Source: Rariloculus sp963665575 (GTDB lineage Bacteria > Pseudomonadota > Gammaproteobacteria > Steroidobacterales > Rariloculaceae). From it: a DNA stretch of 64,000 nucleotides. Both the position numbers and the translations under genes were made by a program. Below the pieces are notes generated by a model. It saw only the letters and a list, made by a program, of their open reading frames with translations, ran no database searches and was not told the origin of the DNA. Shown piece after piece: positions 51,349-59,645 of this stretch; the stretch's first letter is position 1; the number at the start of each line of letters is the position of its first letter. Location: assembly GCA_963665575.2 (NCBI GenBank), contig CAXXDW010000002.1:1-64000 (forward strand), read 5' to 3'.

Positions 51349-53292
51349 TCAGTCTTCGGGCAGCGCAAACACCATGTACTGGCCGGGGCCGGGTTCCGGC
51401 AGGTCGAGATTCTGGCTGAAGAGCCCGTTTCCGCCTACCGCGATCGCGACATATTGGCGGCCGTCCACGGCGTAGACCGCCGGTACGCCTTCCGATGCCG
51501 CCGGGGTATCGAATTCCCAGAGCACCGAGCCATCCTCGACGGAGCGGGCGCGGAACTTGCGGTCGGACGAGGTCGCGACGAAGATCAGCCCGCCCGCCGT
51601 GACGACGGGTCCGCCACGCGGCGCCTGGCTGCCCGTGCCCGTGATGCCCTCGGCCGCGAGCGACATCACTTCGCCGTTCGGAATCTGCCATTCGATCGTG
51701 CCCTCGTTGAGATCGAAGGCCGTCAGCTGCGACCAGGGCGGTCCGATCGCCGAGAGCCCGTTGCTCTGCAGCATGAAGTCGATCGGCACGCGGTAGGGCA
51801 CCATGTCCGGACCCGCGCCGGGCACTTCGGGCAGCGGCCGGTCCTCGCGCGGCGGGAGCAGGTTCGCTGTCGTCGGCAGCTCCTTCGAGACGACGTAGAG
51901 CTTGCCGTTGATCGGATCGACCGCCGTGCTGCCCCAGTTCGACCCGCCGTTGTGGCCGGGCATCATGATCGTGCCCTGCTGGCTCGGCGGCGTGTAGAGC
52001 CCTTCGTTGCGGTAGGTACGCAGTTGCTCGCGAATCCGTTCCTGGTCTTCCTCGGGGATGTAGGGGTTGACGTCCGCTTCGGTGAACGACAGCCTCGCGA
52101 ACGGCGGCGGCGCCGTCGGGATCGGCTGCGTGGGCCAGCTCTCTTCGCCCGGCGCGTCGGTCTGCGGCATGGGCACGTCCTCGATCGGCCACAGCGGCTC
52201 GCCGGTGATGCGGTTGAAGACGAACACGTAGCCCTGCTTGCTCGGCTGCGCCACGGCCGGGATCTCCACCCCGTCGTGCACGACCGTCAGAAGCTTCGGC
52301 GCCGTCGGCAGATCGTAGTCCCACAGATCGTGTTGGATCGTCTGGAAGTGCCAGAGCCGTTGCCCGGTGCGCGCGTCGAGCGCGACGATGCTGTTGCCGA
52401 ACAGGTTCGCTCCGTGGCGGTTGCCGCCGTAGAAGTCGTAGCGGGCGGTGCCGGTCGGGATGTAGATGATCCCGAGTTCCTCATCGACCGTCGACTCGCT
52501 CCAGTTGTGAACGCCGCCGTAGTCCGCGGCCGCGCCGTCGGGCCAGGTGTCGGCGCCGAACTCGCCGGGCCGGGGCACCGTATGAAACGCCCAGACGAGG
52601 TCGCCGGTCAGCACGTCGTAGGCATGGATGTCGGCCGGGGTCGTCATGTAACCGGCGCCCGCCGTCGGCAGCGACATGATGACGAGGTTCTCGAAGATGC
52701 GGCCGGGGTTGGCCGTCTGCAGCGGGCGGACCTCGCCGTACTCGCCGCCATACGCGTCCCGGAGGTCGACGCGCCCGTCGTCGCCGAACGACGTCACGGT
52801 CTCGCCCGTGTCGGCGTCGACGCTCGTGAGCTGCCCCGCGTTCAGGTAGAAGATGCGCTTGTCCGAGCCGTCCGCGCTGCGCCAGATGTTCATGCCGCGG
52901 TTGCTGACCGGGCCTTCGTGCTCGTGCCGCCAGATCTCGTTACCCGTCGCCGCGTCGAGCGCGATCAGCGAGTTGTTGTGCGCGAGCACGTACATCACGC
53001 TGTCGACGATGATGGGATTGAAGCGATAGGCGCCGCGCTCGCCGGTGGAGTAGGTCCACACGACCTCGAGTTCGGTGACGTTGTCGCTGTCGATCTGATC
53101 GAGCGAGGAGTACTGCGAGGAATCGCCGCCGCCCAGATACTGGTCCCACGATTCGTAGTCGAAGTCGCCGCGGGCTTCGGTGGCTGGTGAGGCGTCCTGG
53201 GCCGCGACGCTGGCGGGTCCGAGCGCGAGGGCCGCGATTCCGAGCAGACACGCAGCGTGCGCGGTCGTTCGGGTGCAACAAGGAGCGTTCAT
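51349..53292 (-). CDS. PQQ-dependent dehydrogenase-like quinoprotein
   Basis: About 647 residues from ATG 53292, chosen because a signal peptide (HAACLLGIAALALGPASVAA) follows at once; starts at 53319 and 53382 lie in upstream 39-bp repeats and would add 9 or 30 residues. Propeller blades of the PQQ-ADH type are visible: IALDAATGNEIWRHEHEG, IVALDARTGQRLWHFQTIQH, HDLWDYDLPTAPKLL and GYVFVFNRITGEPLWPIED. No cytochrome c CxxCH is present. It probably oxidises an alcohol or sugar in the periplasm and passes electrons to a quinone or separate cytochrome. Confidence 0.9.
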   Translation of the reverse strand: MNAPCCTRTTAHAACLLGIAALALGPASVAAQDASPATEARGDFDYESWDQYLGGGDSSQYSSLDQIDSDNVTELEVVWTYSTGERGAYRFNPIIVDSVMYVLAHNNSLIALDAATGNEIWRHEHEGPVSNRGMNIWRSADGSDKRIFYLNAGQLTSVDADTGETVTSFGDDGRVDLRDAYGGEYGEVRPLQTANPGRIFENLVIMSLPTAGAGYMTTPADIHAYDVLTGDLVWAFHTVPRPGEFGADTWPDGAAADYGGVHNWSESTVDEELGIIYIPTGTARYDFYGGNRHGANLFGNSIVALDARTGQRLWHFQTIQHDLWDYDLPTAPKLLTVVHDGVEIPAVAQPSKQGYVFVFNRITGEPLWPIEDVPMPQTDAPGEESWPTQPIPTAPPPFARLSFTEADVNPYIPEEDQERIREQLRTYRNEGLYTPPSQQGTIMMPGHNGGSNWGSTAVDPINGKLYVVSKELPTTANLLPPREDRPLPEVPGAGPDMVPYRVPIDFMLQSNGLSAIGPPWSQLTAFDLNEGTIEWQIPNGEVMSLAAEGITGTGSQAPRGGPVVTAGGLIFVATSSDRKFRARSVEDGSVLWEFDTPAASEGVPAVYAVDGRQYVAIAVGGNGLFSQNLDLPEPGPGQYMVFALPED

Positions 53293-53380
53293 CGTGGTGA
53301 GCGCCGTCCGAGTGCGACAAGGAGCGATCGTCGTGTTCATCGCCGTCCGGGTGCGACAAGGAGTAATCATCGTGGTCACC
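53264..53380 (-). repeat. Three 39-bp tandem repeats at the 5' end of the PQQ dehydrogenase
   Basis: Units 53264-53302, 53303-53341 and 53342-53380 share GTCCGNGTGCGACAAGGAG on the plus strand. On the gene strand they encode the repeated peptide PCRTRTA and provide alternative in-frame ATG codons (53292, 53319 and 53382 region). Confidence 0.8.
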
Positions 53381-53619
53381 ATGGGTTCCGTCCGTGCGGG
53401 TCAGACGCGAATAGTAGCAGTACGCGGCCGGTGTCGTGCGGCCGCAGAACGGTGCGGCACACAAAGAGAAAGGCGCGGGAGGGACCGCGTCCCGCGTCCT
53501 GCAAATGCGACGCCACATCGCCGGTCAAGACGAGCGAATCCGCACGCTTTGTGGAGAAAAACGCGTGGAACACCCGCACCGTGAACCTCGAAAATGGTAT
53601 CGTCAGTTGGAGGATCGAG

Positions 53620-54129
53620 TTGCGTGCAGCGGGTAAAGCGTTGAGCGAGTGGCGTCAGGCAATCACTGTCGTTTGCACCATGCTTCTGGCGGTTGCTGCG
53701 TTCGCGGCATTGATTCTGTCCGAACTCGGCGCGTTGCGTGCCCAGATGCAAACCGAACACGCTACGATGCGTACCGAGATGCAATCCGAGCACGCTGCGA
53801 TGCGCGCCGAGATGCAATCCGAACACGCTGCGATGCGCGACGAGATGCAATCCGGACTCGGCTCCCTGCGTGCCCAGATGCAATCCGGACTCGGCTCCCT
53901 GCGCGCCGAGATGCAAACCGGACTCGGCTCCATGCGCGCCGAGATGCAAACCGAAATCGGCTCCCTGCGCGCCGAGATGCAAACTGAATTCGGCTCCCTG
54001 CGTGCCCAGATGCAAACCGAACACGCCAGCATTCGGGACCAACTGAGCAGCGTCGACCGCCGTACGGCCCGGATCGAGGGCCATCTGTTCGGCATCGAGA
54101 TCGCGCCGGAGCAGCTTGACGGCGAGTGA
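53620..54129 (+). CDS. Membrane-anchored 11-residue-repeat coiled-coil protein
   Basis: 169 residues from TTG 53620, preferred because GGAGGA stands five bases before it; upstream GTG 53551 and 53581 would extend it. A short N-terminus and one membrane helix (about residues 15-37, TVVCTMLLAVAAFAALILSE) precede about ten hendecads of the type ALRAEMQTEHA, with strong repetition of MQ-T/S-E/G-H/L. The end RRTARIEGHLFGIEIAPEQL departs from the repeat. Hendecads form right-handed coiled coils. Resembles apolipoprotein-like or XhlA-like helical proteins; function unknown. Confidence 0.75.
   Translation: MRAAGKALSEWRQAITVVCTMLLAVAAFAALILSELGALRAQMQTEHATMRTEMQSEHAAMRAEMQSEHAAMRDEMQSGLGSLRAQMQSGLGSLRAEMQTGLGSMRAEMQTEIGSLRAEMQTEFGSLRAQMQTEHASIRDQLSSVDRRTARIEGHLFGIEIAPEQLDGE
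53728..54045 (+). repeat. 33-bp coding repeats
   Basis: About ten consecutive units of 33 bases encode the 11-residue peptide repeat. Two sub-types alternate in blocks: one ending GAACAC and a later one reading GGACTCGGCTCC, showing repeat expansion by unequal copying. Confidence 0.85.
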
Positions 54130-54173
54130 CCGGTGGGTGACCGGCGAGGGATCGTCGCCGGCTTGTCCCGTCA

Positions 54174-54240
54174 CCCCGTCTCCCGTTCCCCGGTCGTCCC
54201 GTCTCCCCGTTCCCCGGTCGTCCCGACGTCCGGTCCCCGA
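54174..54240 (+). repeat. Pyrimidine-rich short tandem repeat
   Basis: Units close to CCCGTCTCCCGTTCCCCGGT plus CGT occur at 54174-54197, 54198-54221 and, degenerate, 54222-54240. The stretch lies in the 282-base gap before the lipoprotein gene; the rest of the gap holds nothing recognised. Confidence 0.7.
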
Positions 54241-54411
54241 TCCTCCTGTCGAGGCGCTGATTTGCTTGCCGGCTGGCTCGATACCATCTGTCCATACCGC
54301 GCGCGGCTGTGCCATCATAACCAGCCGGTGAGAGGCAGCGTCCGAGCCCCGGCAGTGCCTGCCCGCACCCGCTGCACGGCCGAATTTTCGAAGAAGAAGG
54401 GGAGAGTCGTC

Positions 54412-55074
54412 ATGATCCGCACCATCGCTGTTGTGCTTCTGCCGCTCGTCTGGCTCGTCGGCTGTTCGCCCGCGGGAGATCCCGAATCCGCGCCGCAGGA
54501 TGACGGAGCAAGCTCCGAAGCGGCGTCCGACGCGGCGCCCGCAGACGCGGCAGCATCCGCCGACGCTGACGAAGGCTGGGTAACGCTCTTCGACGGCAGC
54601 AACCTCGACCGCTGGAACCTGGTCGGCGACGCGACCTGGGAGCTCGTCAACGACTACGTCGAGGGCAGCGGCGACAGCGGCTACCTCGTGACCGACGTCG
54701 ACTACGACAACTTCGAGGTGCAGCTCGAGTTCTTCGTGAACGTCGAGGCCAACAGCGGCGTCTTCATCCGCTGTCAGGATCCCGGCCAGATCGCCGCCGA
54801 CAACTGCTACGAGGTCAACATTTTCGACACGCGCGCGGACCAGACCTACCGGACCGGCGGCATCGTCAACTTTGCGGCGCCCGCGACCATCATCAATACG
54901 GGCGGCCGCTGGAATGCCTACGAGATCGTTGCCGACGGTTCGCGCCTGCAGGTGACGCTCAACGGCTCGCAGACTGTCGACATCGAAGACGAGACCTACA
55001 CCAGCGGACCGTTCGCCTTGCAGTACGGGTCGGGCACGGTCATGTTCCGCAACGTGCGCGTCCGGGAACTGTAG
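54412..55074 (+). CDS. Lipoprotein with DUF1080 (3-keto-disaccharide hydrolase) domain
   Basis: 220 residues from ATG 54412 with GGGGAG upstream. Lipobox LVGC places the lipidated Cys at residue 18, followed by an Ala/Asp/Glu-rich linker. The domain EGWVTLFDGSNLDRWNLVG through EANSGVFIRCQDPGQIAADN and WNAYEIVADGSRLQVTLNG is the concanavalin-like DUF1080 fold, now named 3-keto-disaccharide hydrolase or GH16-like. Found in the outer or inner membrane; substrate not predictable. Confidence 0.9.
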   Translation: MIRTIAVVLLPLVWLVGCSPAGDPESAPQDDGASSEAASDAAPADAAASADADEGWVTLFDGSNLDRWNLVGDATWELVNDYVEGSGDSGYLVTDVDYDNFEVQLEFFVNVEANSGVFIRCQDPGQIAADNCYEVNIFDTRADQTYRTGGIVNFAAPATIINTGGRWNAYEIVADGSRLQVTLNGSQTVDIEDETYTSGPFALQYGSGTVMFRNVRVREL

Positions 55075-55159
55075 GCCGGCCGAGACCGGGAGATGACCCG
55101 CTCGATGCGTTCTGCGGCCCGGCCCGACGCTGCGCGCTGAGCGGACTGCAGGTAGCGAC

Positions 55160-55747
55160 ATGGCCAATAGCGAACTTCAACCCGTCCGCGAGCGCCAGCT
55201 CGCGCATTTTCTGACGAGCTGGGTTCGAGATCCTCGCGCGGTGGGCGCCATCGCGCCGAGCAGTTCGTCGCTGGGCCGGCTCATGGCGCGCGGCTGCGGC
55301 GCGGGCGCTCGCGTCGTGGAGGTCGGGGCGGGAACCGGAGCGCTGACACAGGCGATCGTTGCCGCGGGCGTGGCGCAGCGCAACCTCTACCTCGTCGAAA
55401 GCGACGAGCGGTTTGTCGAAATCCTCGAAAAGCGCTTCCCGGCGGCCCGGACCGTGTGCGGCGATGCGACATGGCTCGGACAGCACCTGGAGGATCTGAC
55501 GGGCACCGTCGATTTCGTCATCAGCGGGCTGCCGTTGCTGCTTTTTTCCGATGTCAGGAAGCGCCGGCTGCTCGCGTCTGCCTTCAGACTGCTCGGCGAC
55601 GGCGGGGCGTTTCATCAATTCACCTATGGCGGCATTTGCCCGGTCGGCAGGCGCGTGCTCGACGGGCTGGGGCTCAAGGCTTCCTGTCTTGGATTCGCGG
55701 CGCTCAACATGCCGCCTGCGTTCGTTTACCGGTTCGAGCGCGCGTAG
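55160..55747 (+). CDS. Class I SAM-dependent methyltransferase, phospholipid N-methyltransferase-like
   Basis: 195 residues. SWVRDPRAVGAIAPSSSSLG followed by motif I VVEVGAGTGALTQAI, VESDERFVEILEKRFP and the post-motif FVISGLPLLLFSD are typical of PmtA-like enzymes that methylate phosphatidylethanolamine, which have this IAPSS N-terminus. The QFTYG segment near residue 155 also fits. Cytosolic or membrane-peripheral. Resembles rRNA adenine methyltransferases too, but these lack the IAPSS block. Confidence 0.87.
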   Translation: MANSELQPVRERQLAHFLTSWVRDPRAVGAIAPSSSSLGRLMARGCGAGARVVEVGAGTGALTQAIVAAGVAQRNLYLVESDERFVEILEKRFPAARTVCGDATWLGQHLEDLTGTVDFVISGLPLLLFSDVRKRRLLASAFRLLGDGGAFHQFTYGGICPVGRRVLDGLGLKASCLGFAALNMPPAFVYRFERA

Positions 55748-55855
55748 CAGCCGGTGGCGAGGGTTCCGCGTCGCAGCCGGACCCATCCGCGACCTTTGCC
55801 GCGGGCCGCCACTGCGCGTACGCTTCCGCGCCTTCCTTACACGGGGTACAGACTC

Positions 55856-57109
55856 ATGACTCGATCGATGCGCAATGCCGTCGCGCTGTTTGTCCTGGCC
55901 ACCGCCGCCATCGCCGCCTGCAGCGGCCCGCCGGCCGACGATACGCCGGTACTCCCGCCCGAAGCGCTGGCGCTCCCTGCGGGCGCGGGCAGCGGGGAAC
56001 CGAACCTCGCGGCCGGCATCGGCTCGGGCCCCGTCGCGAGCTGGCTCGAGTACGAGGAGGGCGACTACGTGCTGCGCTTCTCGACGCTCGACGATCGGCA
56101 GTGGAGCGCGCCGCGCGACGTCGCGCGCGGCCCGGACTGGTTCGCGAACTGGGCGGACCTGCCGTCCGTCGCACCGATCTCCGAGGACCTCTGGGCGGCC
56201 CACTGGCTCGTACTGCAGCCGGACAGTTTCGGCGCCTACGACGTGTACACGGCCGTGTCGCAGGATGCGGGCGACACCTGGAGCGAACCCACGCTGCTCA
56301 ATCTCGACGGCACCGAAGCCGAGCACGGGTTCGCGAAATTCTTCCCCAGGGACGATTCCGTCGGCATCCTCTGGCTCGACGGCAGGAACTACCTGCTCGA
56401 CGAGTTGCCGCCTTCGGCGCCGGAATTGCGCGGCGGCAGCCTGCGCTACGCGCGCCTGAACGCCGACGGCGCGGTCACCGAGCGCGCCGCGGTCGACGAA
56501 CTCGTCTGCGAATGCTGCTCGCCCGATGCGGCGCTCGCCGGCGACGATCTGCTCGTGACCTATCGGGACCGCACCGAAGAGGAGATTCGCGACATTGTCG
56601 TGCGCCGTCACGACGGCGAACGGTGGCTCGATCCGGTCGTGCTCGGTCCGGACAACTGGCGGATCGAGGGCTGCCCGGTCAACGGTTCGTCAATGGACGT
56701 GGCCGGTGAGGATGTCGCGGTAGCGTGGTTCACGGCGCCCGACAACGAGCCGCGCGTGAGACTCGCGCGTTCGAGCGACGGTGGAGCGAGCTTCGGCGCC
56801 GCGATCGATGTCGACACGGCCGGCTCCTTCGGCCAGGTGGACGTGGCGCTCGTGGACTCCGGCGCCGCGGTCGTGAGCTGGTGGCGGCGCGGGGAGGCGG
56901 AGGGTACGGCGCTCGTCGCCCGGCGAGTCGCGGCCGACGGCACGCTCGGCCCGATCGTGACGGTTGCCGAGAGCGAGTATTCCCAACCGCTCGACGTGCC
57001 GAAGATGCTCAGCACGGGCGACGGACTCGTTTTCGTCTGGACGGATCTGGTCGAGGACGGCGGCGTTCGCAGCGTTTACGCCGACCTGAGGCTGCTGTCC
57101 GGAGGCTGA
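55856..57109 (+). CDS. Lipoprotein with BNR/sialidase-like beta-propeller
   Basis: 417 residues from ATG 55856; signal peptide with lipobox AACS (Cys about 22). Repeated Asp-box-like elements (SQDAGDTWSEP, SSDGGASFGAA) and blades such as SWLEYEEGDYVLRFSTLDD indicate an exo-alpha-sialidase-like propeller. A cysteine cluster VCECCSPDAA near residue 219 is unusual and recalls exported Cys-rich BNR proteins. The catalytic Arg triad of sialidases is not evident. Its last codons are unit 1 of a tandem array. Confidence 0.75.
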   Translation: MTRSMRNAVALFVLATAAIAACSGPPADDTPVLPPEALALPAGAGSGEPNLAAGIGSGPVASWLEYEEGDYVLRFSTLDDRQWSAPRDVARGPDWFANWADLPSVAPISEDLWAAHWLVLQPDSFGAYDVYTAVSQDAGDTWSEPTLLNLDGTEAEHGFAKFFPRDDSVGILWLDGRNYLLDELPPSAPELRGGSLRYARLNADGAVTERAAVDELVCECCSPDAALAGDDLLVTYRDRTEEEIRDIVVRRHDGERWLDPVVLGPDNWRIEGCPVNGSSMDVAGEDVAVAWFTAPDNEPRVRLARSSDGGASFGAAIDVDTAGSFGQVDVALVDSGAAVVSWWRRGEAEGTALVARRVAADGTLGPIVTVAESEYSQPLDVPKMLSTGDGLVFVWTDLVEDGGVRSVYADLRLLSGG

Positions 57110-57356
57110 GAAGCGTCTGCGCTGATTTCGGGCTTCTGGTCGGACCCCGAGAAGCATCTTCGCCGACTTGCGGTTACCGGCCGGACGCTACCAGCTACAA
57201 CGCCGATCTCAGGCTGCTGTCCGGACGCCGAGAAGCATCTATGCCAACTTGCGGCTACCGGCCCGAGGCTGCCAGGCGTCAACGCCGATTTCAGGTTGTG
57301 GTCCGGACCCCGAGAGACGTTTACGCCGACCTGAAACTACTCACCGGACCCCGAGA
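57071..57356. repeat. Tandem array of seven ~41-bp units between convergent genes
   Basis: Units of 40-42 bases begin near 57071, 57112, 57153, 57193, 57234, 57274 and 57315. Core: AGCGTNTACGCCGACCTGAG, then GCTGCTGTCCGGACCCCGAG. The array starts within the last codons of the propeller gene and ends within the last codons of the convergent CmcJ-like gene. The period is not a multiple of three, so it is not a protein repeat. Confidence 0.8.
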
Positions 57357-58188
57357 AGAACGCGAACACGCGCGCTTCGATGCTCTCGCGCGGCGGCGCG
57401 TCGGGCGGCGCGGCCGGATTCTCGATCGCCGCGTGCGGAGCGAACCTGCAGCGCCCGTTGCCGCCCGAATCGTGGGTCTTGATCAGTAACGCCTCGCCGG
57501 GCGCAAGCTGCGGATAGTAGAACCAGCGGTGCGACTCATTGAACGCGATCCGGCAGATTTCGCCGATCCGGTCGACGCCACGGCGCTCGACGACGATCAC
57601 GTCCTTTGCCGCGACGCTGCTTCCGTCGCACAGCGCGACCGGTGATCGGTAGACGGTCCCGGTGACCGAGCGCCAGACGTTGACGATCGCGAACCGCCGT
57701 TTGAGGAGTTCATCGGCCTCGTTGGGCAGGATGTCGCGCAGCCGCTGGGTCGCCGAGCGGTCCGTGTAATCGTTGTGCACCAGCGCCGCCGGCCCGCGGA
57801 TCGTGCGCGTTTGCTGTACGCCGGCGTCGTCGGAGCGGCGCGTGTAGTCGAAGACGACGGCGCGCGCGGCGCCTGTCCGCTCCGCAACGAGCGCTTCAAG
57901 CTCCGCCGAATACACGGCAGCGATCTCGGCCTCGTCGTAGAAGTCGCTGACCGTCGTTTCGTGCCGGGCGAGCGCAAATCCCTCGCGATCGAGCGTGCAC
58001 GGCTCAGGACGAAGCCGCGCGTTGCGCACGACGACGGTATGGTGCGCCGGCGTTCCCGTATCGCGTTCGCTGCGCCCTCCGGCCACGGACGGGTAGTTCA
58101 CGGGCGTGACCCCCGTGTCGAGGAGATAGGTCAGCTCGGCCTCGACAAAAGGCCGTTCGAGTTCGTTGCCGCGGTTCACGTCGTTCAC
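57337..58188 (-). CDS. CmcJ/NvfI-family oxidoreductase
   Basis: 283 residues. PAALVHNDYTDRSATQR carries the HxD-type motif; FAIVNVWRSVTGTVYRSPVA, AFNESHRWFYYPQLAPGEAL and LLIKTHDSGG are the conserved C-terminal blocks of the CmcJ/NvfI (AsaB, GA4 desaturase-related) family. Members are linked to hydroxylation or methylation in secondary metabolism and to small-molecule oxidation; many are uncharacterised. Cytosolic. Its C-terminus reads into the 41-bp array. Confidence 0.85.
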   Translation of the reverse strand: MNDVNRGNELERPFVEAELTYLLDTGVTPVNYPSVAGGRSERDTGTPAHHTVVVRNARLRPEPCTLDREGFALARHETTVSDFYDEAEIAAVYSAELEALVAERTGAARAVVFDYTRRSDDAGVQQTRTIRGPAALVHNDYTDRSATQRLRDILPNEADELLKRRFAIVNVWRSVTGTVYRSPVALCDGSSVAAKDVIVVERRGVDRIGEICRIAFNESHRWFYYPQLAPGEALLIKTHDSGGNGRCRFAPHAAIENPAAPPDAPPRESIEARVFAFFSGSGE

Positions 58189-58214
58189 GGCGAGAGACTA
58201 CCAGCGAACCAATG

Positions 58215-58348
58215 CCATGCATAACAATTCGCGGGCGTCCGGACGCCGCGCCGCGGGCCTGCCGCTGTCGGGGACTCGCCTGATGCATGACAATACACGG
58301 GCCGCCGCGCCACGCCGTACGCAACCCGCCGCTGTCAGGGGATTCGAC
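58215..58348. repeat. Direct duplication of about 66 bp upstream of the TauE-like gene
   Basis: 58215-58280 and 58281-58348 share ATGCAT, ACAAT, GGGC, GCCGCGCC and GCCGCTGTC in the same order. Copy 1 contains a 14-bp palindrome GGCGTCCGGACGCC (58234-58247). The site lies between the divergent CmcJ-like and TauE-like genes. Confidence 0.6.
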
Positions 58349-58349
58349 T

Positions 58350-59108
58350 TTGCCGAATACGTTTACCTTTGAGGAACTTGCGATCATCCTCGGGGCGCTC
58401 GCGCTCGGCGGAGTCGTCAAGGGCATCACGGGCATGGGCCTGCCGCTCGTGACCGTCCCGGTGCTTGCCGAGTTTCTCGGCGTCGAACGCGCCGTGCTGA
58501 CGATGATCATCCCGACGCTCGTCCTCAACGCCTACCAGATCTGGACCCACCGGGACGCAAACTCGGAAGTGCCGGAGCTGCCGCGCGTCCTGCTCGCCGG
58601 CATCCCGGGCGCGGCAGTTGGCGCGGCGGTGCTCTTTGTCGCGAGCGAGCGGTTCCTGTCCGCGATGCTCGGAATCTGGCTTTTCGGCTACGTGCTGCTA
58701 AGGCTTGCTCGTCCGGAGTTTTCGCTGTCGCTCGCAAACCGCATGCGCTGGTCGCCGCTCGTTGGCGCCGGGGCCGGCGCGCTGCAGGCCTCGACCGGAA
58801 TCGCCGCCCCGATCATGGCGCCGTACGCCGATTCACTCGGCCTGCGCCCGCACGCCTACGTCTATGCCGTCTCGGCCGCGTTCGGCGCCTTTGCCGTCTT
58901 TCACTTCGCGATCGTCGTCGGCTCGCGGCTCTACACGCCCGAACTCCTCACGCAAAGCCTGCTCGCGGTGATCCCGGCGGCCGCCTTCATTCCCGCCGGC
59001 ATCGCACTGCGCCGCTTCGTGAGCCGGAGCACCTTCAACGTGTTCATTCGTGTGCTGCTCGCTGCGATGTCGGTCAGGCTGATGTACGTGGCGTGGGCCG
59101 GGGCGTAG
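58350..59108 (+). CDS. TauE/SafE-family sulfite exporter-like membrane protein
   Basis: 252 residues from TTG 58350 (AGGGGA upstream); ATG 58287 would add 21 residues but lies in the duplicated region without a ribosome site. Eight membrane segments and TauE/SafE signatures: GGVVKGITGMGLPLVTVPVL, GVERAVLTMIIPTLVLNAYQ and GAGAGALQASTGIAAPIMAP. Probably exports a sulfonate, sulfite or other organic anion. The following PadR gene is 198 bases away. Confidence 0.9.
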   Translation: MPNTFTFEELAIILGALALGGVVKGITGMGLPLVTVPVLAEFLGVERAVLTMIIPTLVLNAYQIWTHRDANSEVPELPRVLLAGIPGAAVGAAVLFVASERFLSAMLGIWLFGYVLLRLARPEFSLSLANRMRWSPLVGAGAGALQASTGIAAPIMAPYADSLGLRPHAYVYAVSAAFGAFAVFHFAIVVGSRLYTPELLTQSLLAVIPAAAFIPAGIALRRFVSRSTFNVFIRVLLAAMSVRLMYVAWAGA

Positions 59109-59246
59109 CAATTCGTTTGCCTGGATCACTTCGCGAGACGGCGTTGACTTCCGCACCGCGCGCACCAGACGTTGAGGTTGGGTCGGGAGCGCTGAGGTGA
59201 TCCCGGCCACGCACCAGGCACGACGCGGGTCGCGACTTCAGTCCGG

Positions 59247-59275
59247 TTGACATACCTTGCAGCGCAAGGTAGGTT
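59247..59275 (+). promoter_or_regulatory. Promoter with internal palindromic operator for the PadR gene
   Basis: TTGACA (59247-59252) and TAGGTT (59270-59275) are 17 bases apart. The perfect palindrome TACCTTGC-AGC-GCAAGGTA (59253-59271) fills the spacer exactly, a typical position for repression by the PadR regulator encoded 36 bases downstream. Confidence 0.7.
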
Positions 59276-59306
59276 CGAACCTGCTGTCCCCGCCCGATGG
59301 TGACCC

Positions 59307-59645
59307 ATGGCGCAGACGAATCCTCCGTTCATGAGCGGCGTTCCGGAACTGCTGCTCTTGCGGCTTCTCACGCAGCGCGAGATGTACGGCTACGAGATCG
59401 TCAAGGCCGTGCGGCTCGTGACGAGCGACGCGATCAAGCTCGGGGAAGGCGTCGTCTATCCGGTGCTGCATTCGCTGGAACGTTCCGGGGCGCTCAGGGC
59501 GCGCCGCAAGCCCGTCAACGGGCGCACGCGCGTCTACTACAGCGTGACGCCGAAGGGAACGCAGCGTCTGGAGCGGCTGACGGCGGAGTGGGACCGCGTG
59601 AGTTCCGGCATCCAGGCCGCGCTCGGGGAGCCCGGGCATGCCTGA
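59307..59645 (+). CDS. PadR-family transcriptional regulator
   Basis: 112 residues. VPELLLLRLLTQREMYGYEI, KLGEGVVYPVLHSLERSGAL and RTRVYYSVTPKGTQRL form the PadR winged helix; a short C-terminal dimerisation helix follows. No effector domain. The stop overlaps the next gene. Autoregulation through the palindrome at 59253-59271 is likely. Confidence 0.93.
   Translation: MAQTNPPFMSGVPELLLLRLLTQREMYGYEIVKAVRLVTSDAIKLGEGVVYPVLHSLERSGALRARRKPVNGRTRVYYSVTPKGTQRLERLTAEWDRVSSGIQAALGEPGHA

Noticed and set aside
53401..55167. 588-codon minus-strand frame over the coiled-coil and DUF1080 genes
   Set aside because: Its repeats mirror the plus-strand hendecads; the plus-strand frames have start signals, signal peptide and known domain.
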